NCBI GenBank assembly: GCA_018401055.1
Contig: JAGYLB010000110.1
Span: forward strand, 62,001-126,000
Length of the DNA stretch: 64,000 bases
DNA from: Roseicyclus sp.
Lineage (GTDB): Bacteria > Pseudomonadota > Alphaproteobacteria > Rhodobacterales > Rhodobacteraceae
Reading direction: 5' to 3'
Shown here piece by piece: positions 30,683 through 39,355 of the stretch. Each line of letters starts with the position of its first letter. Positions within the stretch are counted from its first letter, which is position 1. Under the pieces are notes generated by a model. The model was not told where the DNA came from. It did not search any database and worked only from the letters and a program-made list of their open reading frames with translations. The position numbers were made by a program, and so were the translations under genes.

Positions 30683-32200
30683 CTACGCCTCGCCCTTGGG
30701 GAAATCGCGCGGGGCCCGCGCGCGCATCAGGTCGCGCAGCACGCCATAGATCGACCACAGCAGCAACAGCGCCGACAAGGCCAGGATCGAGCCCGTCAGC
30801 GGATCGGAGATCATGCGCATCGGATCGCCGCGCGCCATCAGCATGGCGCGGCGCAGGTTCTCCTCCAGCATCGGGCCCAGAACGAAGCCGAGGATCAGCG
30901 GCGCGGCGGAATATCCCGCGCGCTGCAAGAGGTAGCCCAGGCCCCCGAAGATCACGACCAGCGCCACGTCGAACACGCTGGTGCGCATGCTGAACACCCC
31001 GATGCAGATCAGCGCGATCACGACGGGGTAGATATACTTGTAGGGAAATTGCAGCACCCTGACCCAAAGCCCGATCAACGGGATGTTGAGCACCAGCAAG
31101 AACAGGTTCCCGATCCAGAAACTGGCGATCAGCCCCCAGAAGATCGTCGGGTGATCCGACACCAGAAGCGGCCCCGGCGTGATGCCGTGGATCATCAGCG
31201 CGCCCAGCATGATCGACATGGTCGCACTGCCCGGAATGCCGATGGTCAGCGTGGGGATGAAGGCGGTCTGGGCGGCTGCGTTATTGGCGGATTCAGGCGC
31301 GGCGACCCCTTCGATGGCACCCTTGCCAAAACGCGTCTTGTCCTTGGCCACTCGGATTTCCGTGGCATAGGCAAGGAACGCGGCGATGACGGTGCCTGCC
31401 CCCGGCAGCGCACCCAGAAAGCCCCCGATCGAACTGCCGCGCGCCATCGGCCCGAGCGTGCGGCGCATGTCGGCGCGGGTGGGAATCATGGACCGCAGGG
31501 TGACGGCCTCGGTGATCTTGCGCGTGCCGGCCTCGCGCACCGATCCGACGACCTCGGCGATGCCGAAAAGGCCCATGGCAATTGCCACGAGGCTGACCCC
31601 GTCGCGCAGTTCCAGAAACCCGAAGGTGTAGCGGAACGCGCCCGATGTCACATCGGTGCCGACCGTTCCCAGAAGCAGGCCAAGGACCACCATCATCAGC
31701 CCCTTGACCAGCGCGCCACCCCCCACGGTGACGGCCGCGACCAGCCCCAGAAGCATGAGCGCGAAGTAATCCGCCGGGCCGAAACTGAGGCCCACCCGCG
31801 CGATGGCCGGGCCAAAGCCCATCAGCGCGATGACCCCGACCGAACCGCCGACAAAGGAGGCGATGGCCGTGATGAACAGCGCCACCCCGGCGCGGCCCTG
31901 CTTGGCCATGGGATTGCCGTCAAGACAGGTGACCGCCGCCGACGGCGTGCCCGGCAGGTTGAGCAGGATTGACGCGATCGACCCGCCGTATTCACCGCCG
32001 TAGTAGATGCCCGCGAGCAAGATCAGCGCAGTCGTCGGCTCAAGATAGAAGGACATCGGCAAGAGCATGGAAATCGCCGCGAGCGACCCCAGCCCCGGCA
32101 GGACCCCGATGAAGGTGCCCAGAAACACGCCGAGAAAGCAGTACATCAGGTTCTCGACCGTCATCGCCGTGGCGAAACCCAGAAGGATGTTTTCCCACAT
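30683..32200 (-). CDS. tctA: Tripartite tricarboxylate transporter large membrane subunit (TctA)
   Basis: A 505-residue protein with about 12 membrane helices. TctA signatures: GVLPGLGSLAAISMLLPMSF, GIYYGGEYGGSIASILLNLPG and the second copy GALPGAGTVIAAFLAYATE. It couples solute-binding-protein delivery to ion-driven uptake of carboxylates. Start ATG 32200 is five bases from the tctB end. It is the last gene of the leftward tctCBA set, with its 3' end facing the GntR gene 11 bases away. Confidence 0.9.
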   Translation of the reverse strand: MWENILLGFATAMTVENLMYCFLGVFLGTFIGVLPGLGSLAAISMLLPMSFYLEPTTALILLAGIYYGGEYGGSIASILLNLPGTPSAAVTCLDGNPMAKQGRAGVALFITAIASFVGGSVGVIALMGFGPAIARVGLSFGPADYFALMLLGLVAAVTVGGGALVKGLMMVVLGLLLGTVGTDVTSGAFRYTFGFLELRDGVSLVAIAMGLFGIAEVVGSVREAGTRKITEAVTLRSMIPTRADMRRTLGPMARGSSIGGFLGALPGAGTVIAAFLAYATEIRVAKDKTRFGKGAIEGVAAPESANNAAAQTAFIPTLTIGIPGSATMSIMLGALMIHGITPGPLLVSDHPTIFWGLIASFWIGNLFLLVLNIPLIGLWVRVLQFPYKYIYPVVIALICIGVFSMRTSVFDVALVVIFGGLGYLLQRAGYSAAPLILGFVLGPMLEENLRRAMLMARGDPMRMISDPLTGSILALSALLLLWSIYGVLRDLMRARAPRDFPKGEA

Positions 32201-32205
32201 GACGC

Positions 32206-32643
32206 TCAGGGCCAGTCGAACAGCGGCATGGTCATGCCGAGGAAGCGGGAGAACAGGAGCCACGCCCCCGTCGAGGTCACGATGGCAAGGATCAGGGCGG
32301 CGCCCCAGCCAAAGCGGCGCTGCGACAGGGTGGTGATCCCGATGACGACGAAGAAGGCGGGGATCATGCCGAACAGCGCCATGGTCACCGCAAAGCCCGC
32401 GACCGCCGCAAGGATCGCCATGAAGGGCCGCCAGTCGAGCGAGGTCACCTCGGGTCGTCTGGCGGCCGAGATCATTTCGATCACCGCCAGCAGCGTCAGG
32501 ATCCCGGAGAGCATGACCGGAAAATAGCCCGGCCCCATCCGCAGGGTCGACCCGAACTCATAGCCCAGCCCGATCACGAAGGCCGCCAACCCGATCAGGG
32601 CGAGGATACCGGCAACCACGAAGCGTAGGGAAAGGATGCTCAT
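32206..32643 (-). CDS. tctB: Tripartite tricarboxylate transporter small membrane subunit (TctB)
   Basis: A 145-residue protein with four predicted membrane helices. GSTLRMGPGYFPVMLSGIL is the typical TctB loop after the first helix, and the C-terminus reads FSRFLGMTMPLFDWP. The start at ATG 32643 puts it 58 bases after tctC. It forms the membrane complex with TctA. Confidence 0.88.
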   Translation of the reverse strand: MSILSLRFVVAGILALIGLAAFVIGLGYEFGSTLRMGPGYFPVMLSGILTLLAVIEMISAARRPEVTSLDWRPFMAILAAVAGFAVTMALFGMIPAFFVVIGITTLSQRRFGWGAALILAIVTSTGAWLLFSRFLGMTMPLFDWP

Positions 32644-32701
32644 GGGACAGCCCCTGCCGATGGAACGGGCGGCCCCGCGGGGGGCCGCCTTCGGGACATT
32701 G

Positions 32702-33696
32702 CTACTGGGCGGCGATGCCCAGTTGGTCGATAACACCGGCCCAAAGGGCCCTGTTCTCCTCGAGGAACTGCGTCGCCTCCGCCGGTGTGGTCAGCGTGGG
32801 CGCAAGGCCTGCGGCGACAAAGGCTTCCAGCACGGTTGCGTCCTGTTGGGCCGCGTTCAGCGCGTCGGCCAAGGCAGCCTGCACCTCGGGCGGCGTGCCG
32901 GAGGGCGCGACGAGCAGGTTCCACAGGGTTGCGGAATAGCCCTCGAACCCGCCTTCGGCCACGGTGGGCACCTCGGGCATCAGGGGCGAGCGATCCGGCG
33001 AGGACACGGCAAAGGCCACGATTCCGCCTGCGCGCAGCTGTTCGGCGGCGCCCGGTGTGGTCAGCATCGCCACGTCCACATGGCCGCCCAGCACGTCGTT
33101 CATCAGGGGCGTGTTGCCCTGATAGGGGATATGCAGCATCTCGACGCCGGCGACATCCAGCAGGTATTCCATCGCCAGATGACCCGGCGTGCCGATACCC
33201 GATGTGCCGTAGGTCAGACCCTCGGGATTTTGACCGGCAAAGGCGATCAGGTCGGGCAGGCTTTGTGCCTCAAGCCCGTTGCGACCGGCGATCACGAGGC
33301 CAAGCGTGCCCATGACCCCGATCACGTCGAGCTGTTGTTCAAAATCATAGCCGGCATCCGTACCCATCGCCTCGAGCAAGATCGAAGTCCCCAGACCGCT
33401 GACCCCAAGGATGTATCCATCAGGGTCAGAGGCCGCGACATGTGCAATGCCAACTGCACCACCCGCGCCGGGGCGGTTCTCCACGAGCACGGGCTGGCCC
33501 AGCGTGCCGGTCATGTGCTCGGCCAGAATACGGGCCACCACATCGGTCGACCCGCCGGGCGGGAAGCCCACCACAAGCGTGACCGGCTGGCTTGGAATTC
33601 CTGCGCGGCGACCGCTCCGGCCGCCAGCGCGACAAGCCCGCCGGCTGCGAAAGCCGCCAGGGTGCGCCGCGCGATTGTATTGAGTGTGTCCGACAT
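32702..33696 (-). CDS. tctC: Tripartite tricarboxylate transporter substrate-binding protein (TctC/Bug), frameshifted
   Basis: A periplasmic solute-binding protein of about 331 residues. The Sec signal peptide RRTLAAFAAGGLVALAAGAV is followed by a frame break near 33590 (one A short in a GGAATT context would restore AQEIPSQPVTLVVGF). The Bug fold follows: VGFPPGGSTDVVARILAEHM, VLVENRPGAGGAVGIAHVAA and YGTSGIGTPGHLAMEYL for carboxylate binding. It is the first gene of the leftward transporter operon, with an operator candidate about 60 bases upstream. Confidence 0.88.
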
Positions 33697-33756
33697 GTGA
33701 TCTCCTCCCGTTCAGCTATGGCAGCGTGCAGATGCGCCAACATCTTGCCTGCTCTA

Positions 33757-33778
33757 TAAAGCTACTTTATTAACTTTT
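33757..33778. promoter_or_regulatory. GntR-type operator between tctC and the exported dioxygenase
   Basis: TAAAGCTA, six bases (CTTTAT), then TAACTTTT: two mismatches in the arms and the standard spacer. It can serve both the leftward tctCBA operon and the rightward intradiol dioxygenase gene. Confidence 0.6.
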
Positions 33779-33901
33779 ATCAATCAGGCCCTCGACGCAA
33801 GAAAAACTTGGCCCTCGCCCTACAAATCATGCGCACCGTCGACGGAATCCGGTCGGCCACTCGTATCACCCCTCGGAAACCGCAAATGGAGGTCGCGAGA
33901 C

Positions 33902-34528
33902 ATGACTGAACCCACCGCGACCCGCCGGGACATCTTGGCCGGCGGCCTTGGCGCCCTCGGCACTCTGGCGCTGGCCCAGCCCCTTGCCGCCGCAGAACCG
34001 ACCCCGGATGCGATGGAGGGGCCGTTCTATCCCACACCGGTGATGCGACGGCTGGATGTGGACAACGACCTTGTGCGGATCATCGGCGCAGTCCGGGAGG
34101 CGGGCGGCGAGGTGATGATCCTGCGCGGGCGCGTCACCGATGCGGATGGCACCCCGCTGGTGGGACATCGGGTCGAGATCTGGCAATGCGACATGAACGG
34201 CAAGTATCTGCACAGCGGCGACCGTCAGGCCATCGAGTTCGATCCTGCTTTTCAGGGCTTCGGCCATGACATCACTGGCCCCGATGGCGCCTACCGGTTC
34301 CGGACCATCAAGCCGGTGACCTATCCGGGGCGCACGCCGCATATCCACGTCAAGGTCTTCGACGGCGACCTGGAACTTCTGACGACGCAATTCTACATCG
34401 CCGGTCATCCCGCCAATGCGCGCGACCGGCTGTTTGCCCGCATGTTGCAGGCCGAAGCGATGGCCGTGTCGATGACCTTTTCTCCCGGCGCGGATGGCGA
34501 TGAAACCACCATCGACATCATCATCTGA
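33902..34528 (+). CDS. Tat-exported intradiol ring-cleavage dioxygenase
   Basis: A 208-residue protein. The N-terminus TEPTATRRDILAGGLGALGT has a twin-arginine export signal, so it acts in the periplasm. The dioxygenase domain shows all four Fe(III) ligands: Tyr in MNGKYLHSGD, Tyr in KPVTYPGRTP, and both His in TPHIHVKVFDG. The length is short for catechol dioxygenases and fits the protocatechuate 3,4-dioxygenase-like exported subgroup. It lies next to the transporter operon, so ring cleavage before uptake is plausible. The substrate is unknown. Confidence 0.85.
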   Translation: MTEPTATRRDILAGGLGALGTLALAQPLAAAEPTPDAMEGPFYPTPVMRRLDVDNDLVRIIGAVREAGGEVMILRGRVTDADGTPLVGHRVEIWQCDMNGKYLHSGDRQAIEFDPAFQGFGHDITGPDGAYRFRTIKPVTYPGRTPHIHVKVFDGDLELLTTQFYIAGHPANARDRLFARMLQAEAMAVSMTFSPGADGDETTIDIII

Positions 34529-34570
34529 TAACGGATCTGACCGGGCCCAAACCCCGATGGCAGGGGGCGC

Positions 34571-35194
34571 TCAATCGCCCCTTGCCGCACGCATCTCGTC
34601 AAGAATGGCCTGCCGATTGTGCAGCGCCGCCTCGGTCGTCTGGTCGTAGATGCTGTTGCCATGCGCGTCGATCCCGACCGTCAGGGGGCCAAGCCGTTCG
34701 ACCTCGATCCGCACGATCCGGTAATGCGAAATCATCTCGGGCCAGCCGATGCCGGTGACCGTCTTGATGCCTGCCGTGATGATCTCGGCCCCGCCGCCCA
34801 GAAAGGCGAGGTAGACACAGCCCGTCTGTGCCATCGCCCGTGCGCTGTCGGCGCTCAGGCCGCCCTTGCCGCCCGTGGCGCGCAGTCCCAGACCGGGGAT
34901 CAGGCGCGGCATGTGACCGTTGAACCGCGTGCTGGTCGTGGGGTTCATGTAAACGATCCTGAGCGCGCCGTCAGTCCCCTCCTCGTTCAGGCTGCCCAAG
35001 TGGAACAAGGCCCCACCCTGCAGGTCGAAGGGCAAGGGCTCCACCCCGTCCAGACACCCAATAAGGCGGTCATGCGTGGGCATGCCCGCGGTCGCAAAGA
35101 TCTCGCCCGTCAGGTAGACCAGATCGCCGACCCGCAGCGCACGCACGTCGGCGTCGGTCAAGGGCAGGGTCAGGTCGTGCTCGGTGATGGTCAC
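34571..35194 (-). CDS. Class I fumarate hydratase-type (Fe-S) hydro-lyase, beta subunit
   Basis: A 207-residue protein matching the C-terminal domain of iron-sulphur fumarases and the TtdB subunit. It contains TGEIFATAGMPTHDRLIG, NPTTSTRFNGHMPRLI and GGKGGLSADSARAMA, the latter being substrate-binding loops. It starts with GTG at 35194, overlapping the alpha-subunit stop (GTGA). With the alpha subunit it forms a heteromeric hydratase for fumarate, tartrate, mesaconate or a similar dicarboxylate. Confidence 0.85.
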   Translation of the reverse strand: MTITEHDLTLPLTDADVRALRVGDLVYLTGEIFATAGMPTHDRLIGCLDGVEPLPFDLQGGALFHLGSLNEEGTDGALRIVYMNPTTSTRFNGHMPRLIPGLGLRATGGKGGLSADSARAMAQTGCVYLAFLGGGAEIITAGIKTVTGIGWPEMISHYRIVRIEVERLGPLTVGIDAHGNSIYDQTTEAALHNRQAILDEMRAARGD

Positions 35195-36060
35195 TCGCCC
35201 CACTCCATCCGCCCGTCGCCCCAGATCTTCACGCTGGTGCGGCGGTTGATCCAGCAGTTGAAGGCCACTGCCACAGGCGTGAACCCATGCCCGCTGGCGT
35301 AATCCACATGCACCCCCAGAACGGTGGTATCCCCGCCGGTGCCCATCGGGCCGAAGCCCAGCGAATTCACCGCCTTGAACAACCGCCGCTCCATCGCCGC
35401 CAGCATGGGTTCCGGGTTGGTCTGGCCGATGGGGCGCAGGGTCTGCTTCTTGGCAAGCCCCGCGCAATGATCGAAGGTGCCGCCGATGCCCACGCCCATC
35501 ACCACAGGCGGGCAATGCTGCGCGCCGGCCTTGATCGCCACATCGAGGATGTAGGTCTCGATCTGCTCCAGAGACGGAAAGGTGAACAGCTCCAGAGCCG
35601 CCCACCGCCCCGATCCCAGTGCCTTGGGCGAACAGATCATCTCGACGTAGTCGAGACCGCTTTCGAAATCATAGCTGACGATCGGCATGTCCTTGCCGTG
35701 ATGGCCGCGCTCGAGCGTCAGCGGGTTGGTCACATGCTTCAGGATCGGCGGGTCGATGGTGGCCACAAGCTCCTCGTAGCCGGCCCGGATCGATGCCTTG
35801 AAATCGCAGGCAAGCAGGGCGGCAGAGCCGATCTTTACGAAATAGACCGGCACCCCGCTGTCGGAACAGACGAACCGGTCCTTGCGTTCGGCCAGTTCAG
35901 CGCTGCGAAGCTGAAGTTCCAGCGTGTGACGCGCAGTCTCGTTGGTCTCCGTCTCCATCGCGCGGGCAAGGGCCGCCTTTGCATCCTCGGGCACCTTGCG
36001 CAGCGCGCGGGAATACAGCTCGCGCGTGGCAGTGTGGATCATCTCGTCGGTGATTGGCAT
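35191..36060 (-). CDS. Class I fumarate hydratase-type (Fe-S) hydro-lyase, alpha subunit
   Basis: A 289-residue catalytic subunit of the FumA N-terminal/TtdA type. Cluster-binding cysteines are visible in VCSDSGVPVYFVK, VEMICSPKALG and FDHCAGLAKKQTL. Start ATG 36060 is chosen; the frame extends upstream without support. The gene is separated from the dehydrogenase upstream by 19 bases. Its place in the catabolic island suggests hydration of an unsaturated dicarboxylate made in the pathway (mesaconase and tartrate dehydratase are alternatives). It is not obviously the housekeeping fumarase. Confidence 0.85.
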   Translation of the reverse strand: MPITDEMIHTATRELYSRALRKVPEDAKAALARAMETETNETARHTLELQLRSAELAERKDRFVCSDSGVPVYFVKIGSAALLACDFKASIRAGYEELVATIDPPILKHVTNPLTLERGHHGKDMPIVSYDFESGLDYVEMICSPKALGSGRWAALELFTFPSLEQIETYILDVAIKAGAQHCPPVVMGVGIGGTFDHCAGLAKKQTLRPIGQTNPEPMLAAMERRLFKAVNSLGFGPMGTGGDTTVLGVHVDYASGHGFTPVAVAFNCWINRRTSVKIWGDGRMEWGE

Positions 36061-36079
36061 GGCAGGGTCCTCGCCTTGC

Positions 36080-36994
36080 TCAAGGGGGCGGCGGGGGCGC
36101 AAGTGTCAGCAGGCGCATGATTTCCGCAACAAGATCGCTCCGGTTCTCATGGGTGTAGACCGCCGCATGGGGCGACAGGATGCAGGTAGTCAGATCGCGG
36201 AATCTGGGATCGGGCGTGGGTTCATTCTCGAACACATCCAGCGCGGCGCCCGCGATGTGGCCCTGTTCCAGAGCACCGATCAAGGCAGGTTCATCGACCA
36301 CCGAGCCGCGCGAGACATTGACGAGAAAGCCCTGCGGGCCAAGCCTGCGCAACACATCGGCATCGACCAACCCCCGCGTCTGAGGCCCGCCCGCACAGGT
36401 CAGGACCAGCACATCGACCCCGTCGGCCAGTGCCCCCACATCTGTCACAAAGGTCCAGGGCACGTCCTTTGGGCTGCGCCCGGTGTAGGCGATGTCACAG
36501 CCAAGGGCGGCCAATTTCACGGCAACACGTGCGCCGATCCGGCCAAGACCCACCACCCCGATCCTGCGCCCGGACATGCGCCAACCAAGGGGCGCGCGGG
36601 CACTCGCCCAATCCCCGTTGCGCACGAAGCGGTCGTTGCTCACGATATTGCGCAGCAATGCATAGGTCAGAGCCACCGCGCAGTCGGCGGTATCCTCGGT
36701 CATCACATCCGGCGTGGGCTGCAGCGCGATGCCCCGCGCCGCCAGATCGACAAAGTCGAAATTCTCCAACCCTGCCCCGACGCTGGCGATCATCCGCAAC
36801 CCGGGCAAGAGATCCAGCAGCCCGGGCCCGATCCCGCCATTGGCAGAGGTCAGACCGTGGGTGATGCGCGCCCGCGCCTGCGGGTCCAGCGCGGCCAGCG
36901 CGTCGGCCCCCAGAAGCGTCACGCGACCCTCGATCGCGGCCCGCAGATCGGGGGGAATACGCCCCAGCACCGCAACGAAATGCGTTGTTTGCAT
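36080..36994 (-). CDS. D-isomer-specific 2-hydroxyacid dehydrogenase
   Basis: A 304-residue NAD(P)-dependent dehydrogenase. The nucleotide motif is RIGVVGLGRIGARVAVKLAA, and the catalytic set is complete: Arg in LVNVSRGSVVDE, Glu in DVFENEPTPD, His in CILSPHAAVYTHE. It reduces a 2-oxo acid or oxidises the hydroxy acid. The start overlaps the crotonase stop (ATGA), placing it second in a leftward operon of crotonase, dehydrogenase and the two hydratase subunits. The proline run before the stop (APPPPP) is unusual but plausible. Confidence 0.85.
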   Translation of the reverse strand: MQTTHFVAVLGRIPPDLRAAIEGRVTLLGADALAALDPQARARITHGLTSANGGIGPGLLDLLPGLRMIASVGAGLENFDFVDLAARGIALQPTPDVMTEDTADCAVALTYALLRNIVSNDRFVRNGDWASARAPLGWRMSGRRIGVVGLGRIGARVAVKLAALGCDIAYTGRSPKDVPWTFVTDVGALADGVDVLVLTCAGGPQTRGLVDADVLRRLGPQGFLVNVSRGSVVDEPALIGALEQGHIAGAALDVFENEPTPDPRFRDLTTCILSPHAAVYTHENRSDLVAEIMRLLTLAPPPPP

Positions 36995-37758
36995 CACGGC
37001 TTGAACACCGGCGGGCGTTTCTCGCGGAAGGCAGCCATGGCCTCGGCCGTGTCCTCGGAGGTCGACAATGCCTTGGTCTGGCCCTGCTCGAACCGGTAGC
37101 CTTCGTAGATCGAGCGCCCTTCGGTGATCTGGAACGACGCCTTTGCCGCTCGCACGGCCGACGGGCTGGCCCGCGCGATGTCGCGGGCGATGCCCAGCGC
37201 GGTCCCGAGAAGATCTTCGGGCGCGGTGCAGGCAGAGGCGACCCCCATCCGAAGCAATTCCGGCCCATAGACCCGGCGCGCGGTGAAGATCATCAGACGT
37301 GCGTCGGACTCGCCGAAATGGCGGCGCAGATGCGCAACGCCCCCGGCGAGGCCGACGTTGACCTCGGTCATCTGGAGATAGCCCTGTTCCGAGAACACGA
37401 GGATGTCGCAACAAAGCGCCGTCACGCAGCCCGCGCCGATCGCCGCGCCGTTGACCGCGGCGATGACCGGCTTGGGGCACTCGAGGATGCAGTCGAAACT
37501 GGCCCTGACGCGGCGGTTGTGCGCGGTGTAGTGACCCGGGTCTTGTGTTGGACGCTCCGACAGGTCGGCACCGGCAGAAAACGCCTTGCCCGATCCGGTC
37601 AGCACGATGGCGCGCACATCAGTCCGGTCGCCCAGATTGTCCATGACAAGCTGCATCTCGTCGCGCAGCTTGTTGTTCTGGGCGTTCACGGGCGGGCGGC
37701 TTATGGTCACCGTCGCGACATGGTCGCCGATGGACAGTTCAAGGGTCTCGAAGGTCAT
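36994..37758 (-). CDS. Crotonase-family protein (enoyl-CoA hydratase/isomerase) with altered active site
   Basis: A 254-residue crotonase fold: GKAFSAGADLSERP (first oxyanion NH) and VNGAAIGAGCVTALCCDILV. The first catalytic Glu of hydratases (Glu144 in the rat enzyme) is Val112 here. The second is kept as Glu132 in QMTEVNVGLAGG, exactly 20 residues later. This pattern argues against simple hydration and for isomerase, hydrolase or decarboxylase-type chemistry. ATG 37758 is preferred; a longer frame runs to 37839 without a binding site. It is the first gene of its leftward operon. Confidence 0.83.
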   Translation of the reverse strand: MTFETLELSIGDHVATVTISRPPVNAQNNKLRDEMQLVMDNLGDRTDVRAIVLTGSGKAFSAGADLSERPTQDPGHYTAHNRRVRASFDCILECPKPVIAAVNGAAIGAGCVTALCCDILVFSEQGYLQMTEVNVGLAGGVAHLRRHFGESDARLMIFTARRVYGPELLRMGVASACTAPEDLLGTALGIARDIARASPSAVRAAKASFQITEGRSIYEGYRFEQGQTKALSTSEDTAEAMAAFREKRPPVFKP

Positions 37759-37848
37759 CGGCAGTCTCCACCGGCGGCACGGAATGGGCGAACACAGCCT
37801 TTTTCTGGCACAGCCCCCGACCCGAAACAAGCCAAACATATAATAATA

Positions 37849-37857
37849 TAGCTTTTA
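37849..37857. promoter_or_regulatory. GntR-type operator half-site in crotonase/tctC2 divergent promoter
   Basis: TAGCTTTTA preceded by an AT-rich stretch. The right half-site is exact but the left arm is poorly matched, so this is a weak member of the palindrome family. It lies between the leftward crotonase operon and the rightward second tct operon. Confidence 0.4.
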
Positions 37858-37965
37858 TGGGGCAACCCCTTTCGGGGGCGAGTTTCCACGCCAAGGCTCA
37901 GGCTTGACAGCCGTTGAAGAATCAAAAAACCATGTTTATGACTTTATGTGAATGGGGAGAGAAAA

Positions 37966-38913
37966 ATGAACACCACCAGAACATTTATCGTCGGCCTTGC
38001 AACGGCCGGTCTTACGGCTACCGCCGGTTTTGCCAACACCTGCCCGGCTGGTTACCCCGCCGGAAACATCAACTTCCTCGTCGGCTTCGGCGCGGGCGGC
38101 GGCACCGATCTGACGGCCCGGCGCGTCGCCAGCGACATCGAGGCCGCGACGGGTTGGACCATCGTGGTCGACAACCGCCCCGGCGCCAGTGGCGGCGTCA
38201 TGGCGCGCGGTTTGCTCGACGGCGAAGCTGATGGCCTTACCATCGGCGTGGTCAGCAACACCACCGTTGCCATCAACCCCCATGAAACCGCCGATATCGG
38301 CTACACACATGAGGATTTCGCCTATCTCGGCACCGGCATGGTGCTGAACTACGGCCTCGTCACGCTGGCCTCCAACCCCTACGACACGCTCGAGCAATTC
38401 ATCGACTTCGCCCGCACCAACGGCCGCGCGACCATTTCGGTCGGCGCGTCGAGCCACACCATCGCAGTGACAACATTGGCCGAGCATTTCGATGTCGACC
38501 TTGTCGCGGTTCCGGGACAAGGGTCCGCCGCCGCGCTGCAAGAAGCCTTGGGCGGGCATGTCCATGCCACGATCCAAGGCGCGGCCCATGTGCCCCAGAT
38601 CGAGGCCGGCGAGATGGTGCAGCTGTCCACCCTCACGTCGATGCGGGCGGATTACGCACCCGACACGATGACCGCCATCGAAAGCGGTGTGGACCTGTCC
38701 ATCGAGGGGCACATCATCTTCATCATGCATGGCGACACACCTGCCGAAGTGCAAGCCTGCCTCGCCGACGCCATCGCGACCGTCACCTCGTCCGACGCCT
38801 ATGTCGCCTTCATGGCCGACCAGGCCACCGTGCCCGGCAACATGGGCCCCGAGGGCACCGCCGCCTGGGTCGCCGAGGCGTCTGCCTTCTACGCGGCCCG
38901 GTCGGCGCGATGA
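37966..38913 (+). CDS. tctC: TctC/Bug-family periplasmic binding protein, second system
   Basis: A 315-residue exported binding protein. The signal peptide is RTFIVGLATAGLTATAGFA, then the Bug fold NINFLVGFGAGGGTDLTARR, VVDNRPGASGGVMARG and SSHTIAVTTLAEHFDVDLV. It is divergent from the first TctC (GFGAGGG instead of GFPPGGS), so it probably binds a different carboxylate. Start ATG 37966 has GGGGAGAG immediately upstream. It overlaps the next gene by four bases. Confidence 0.88.
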   Translation: MNTTRTFIVGLATAGLTATAGFANTCPAGYPAGNINFLVGFGAGGGTDLTARRVASDIEAATGWTIVVDNRPGASGGVMARGLLDGEADGLTIGVVSNTTVAINPHETADIGYTHEDFAYLGTGMVLNYGLVTLASNPYDTLEQFIDFARTNGRATISVGASSHTIAVTTLAEHFDVDLVAVPGQGSAAALQEALGGHVHATIQGAAHVPQIEAGEMVQLSTLTSMRADYAPDTMTAIESGVDLSIEGHIIFIMHGDTPAEVQACLADAIATVTSSDAYVAFMADQATVPGNMGPEGTAAWVAEASAFYAARSAR

Positions 38914-39335
38914 TCCATGCCGACCGTCTGCAGGGCATCGTCGTCCTGGGCTTCGGCATCAGCCTGCTCGTCTGGCTGGTGCCAAGCTATGTGACAGCGG
39001 TGCCCGGCGACCCGCTGGACCCGTCCCTGTTTCCGAGGGCGGCAGGCTGGATCATCTCGGGGCTGGGGCTGGTGCAGATCGTGCTGGCCCGCCCCGGCGG
39101 GTCAGTTCCCACGGCGCGCGAGGTTTTCGGCGTCATCGCCTTCATCTTGGCGCTTGTCGTCGCGGCCTTGCTTCTACCGGTGCTGGGCTTTCTGCCCATC
39201 GCCTGCGGCCTGATGCTAGCCAGCCTCGTGCTGCTCAGGGAACGCAGGCCATTCTGGGCCGCCACGACACTGATCGGTGTTCCGGTTTTCGTCTGGGTCC
39301 TGTTCACCGTCTTGCTCTCGCGCCCCCTGTCCTGA
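38910..39335 (+). CDS. tctB: TctB small membrane subunit, second system
   Basis: A 141-residue protein with four hydrophobic helices. It includes the typical loop GDPLDPSLFPRAAGWIISG and a helix pair around LLPVLGFLPIACGLMLASL. Start ATG 38910 overlaps the tctC stop (ATGA). It pairs with the TctA that follows. Confidence 0.82.
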   Translation: MIHADRLQGIVVLGFGISLLVWLVPSYVTAVPGDPLDPSLFPRAAGWIISGLGLVQIVLARPGGSVPTAREVFGVIAFILALVVAALLLPVLGFLPIACGLMLASLVLLRERRPFWAATTLIGVPVFVWVLFTVLLSRPLS

Positions 39336-39355
39336 ACCGCTGAGGCCCCGTCGTC

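Noticed and set aside
36080..37480. Extension of the 2-hydroxyacid dehydrogenase frame upstream of 36994
   Set aside because: The added 160 residues are an arginine-rich shadow of the crotonase gene; the overlapping ATG at 36994 is the natural start.
37835..37857. A full GntR palindrome upstream of the second tctC
   Set aside because: Only the right half-site is exact; the left arm matches poorly, so it is listed as a half-site only.
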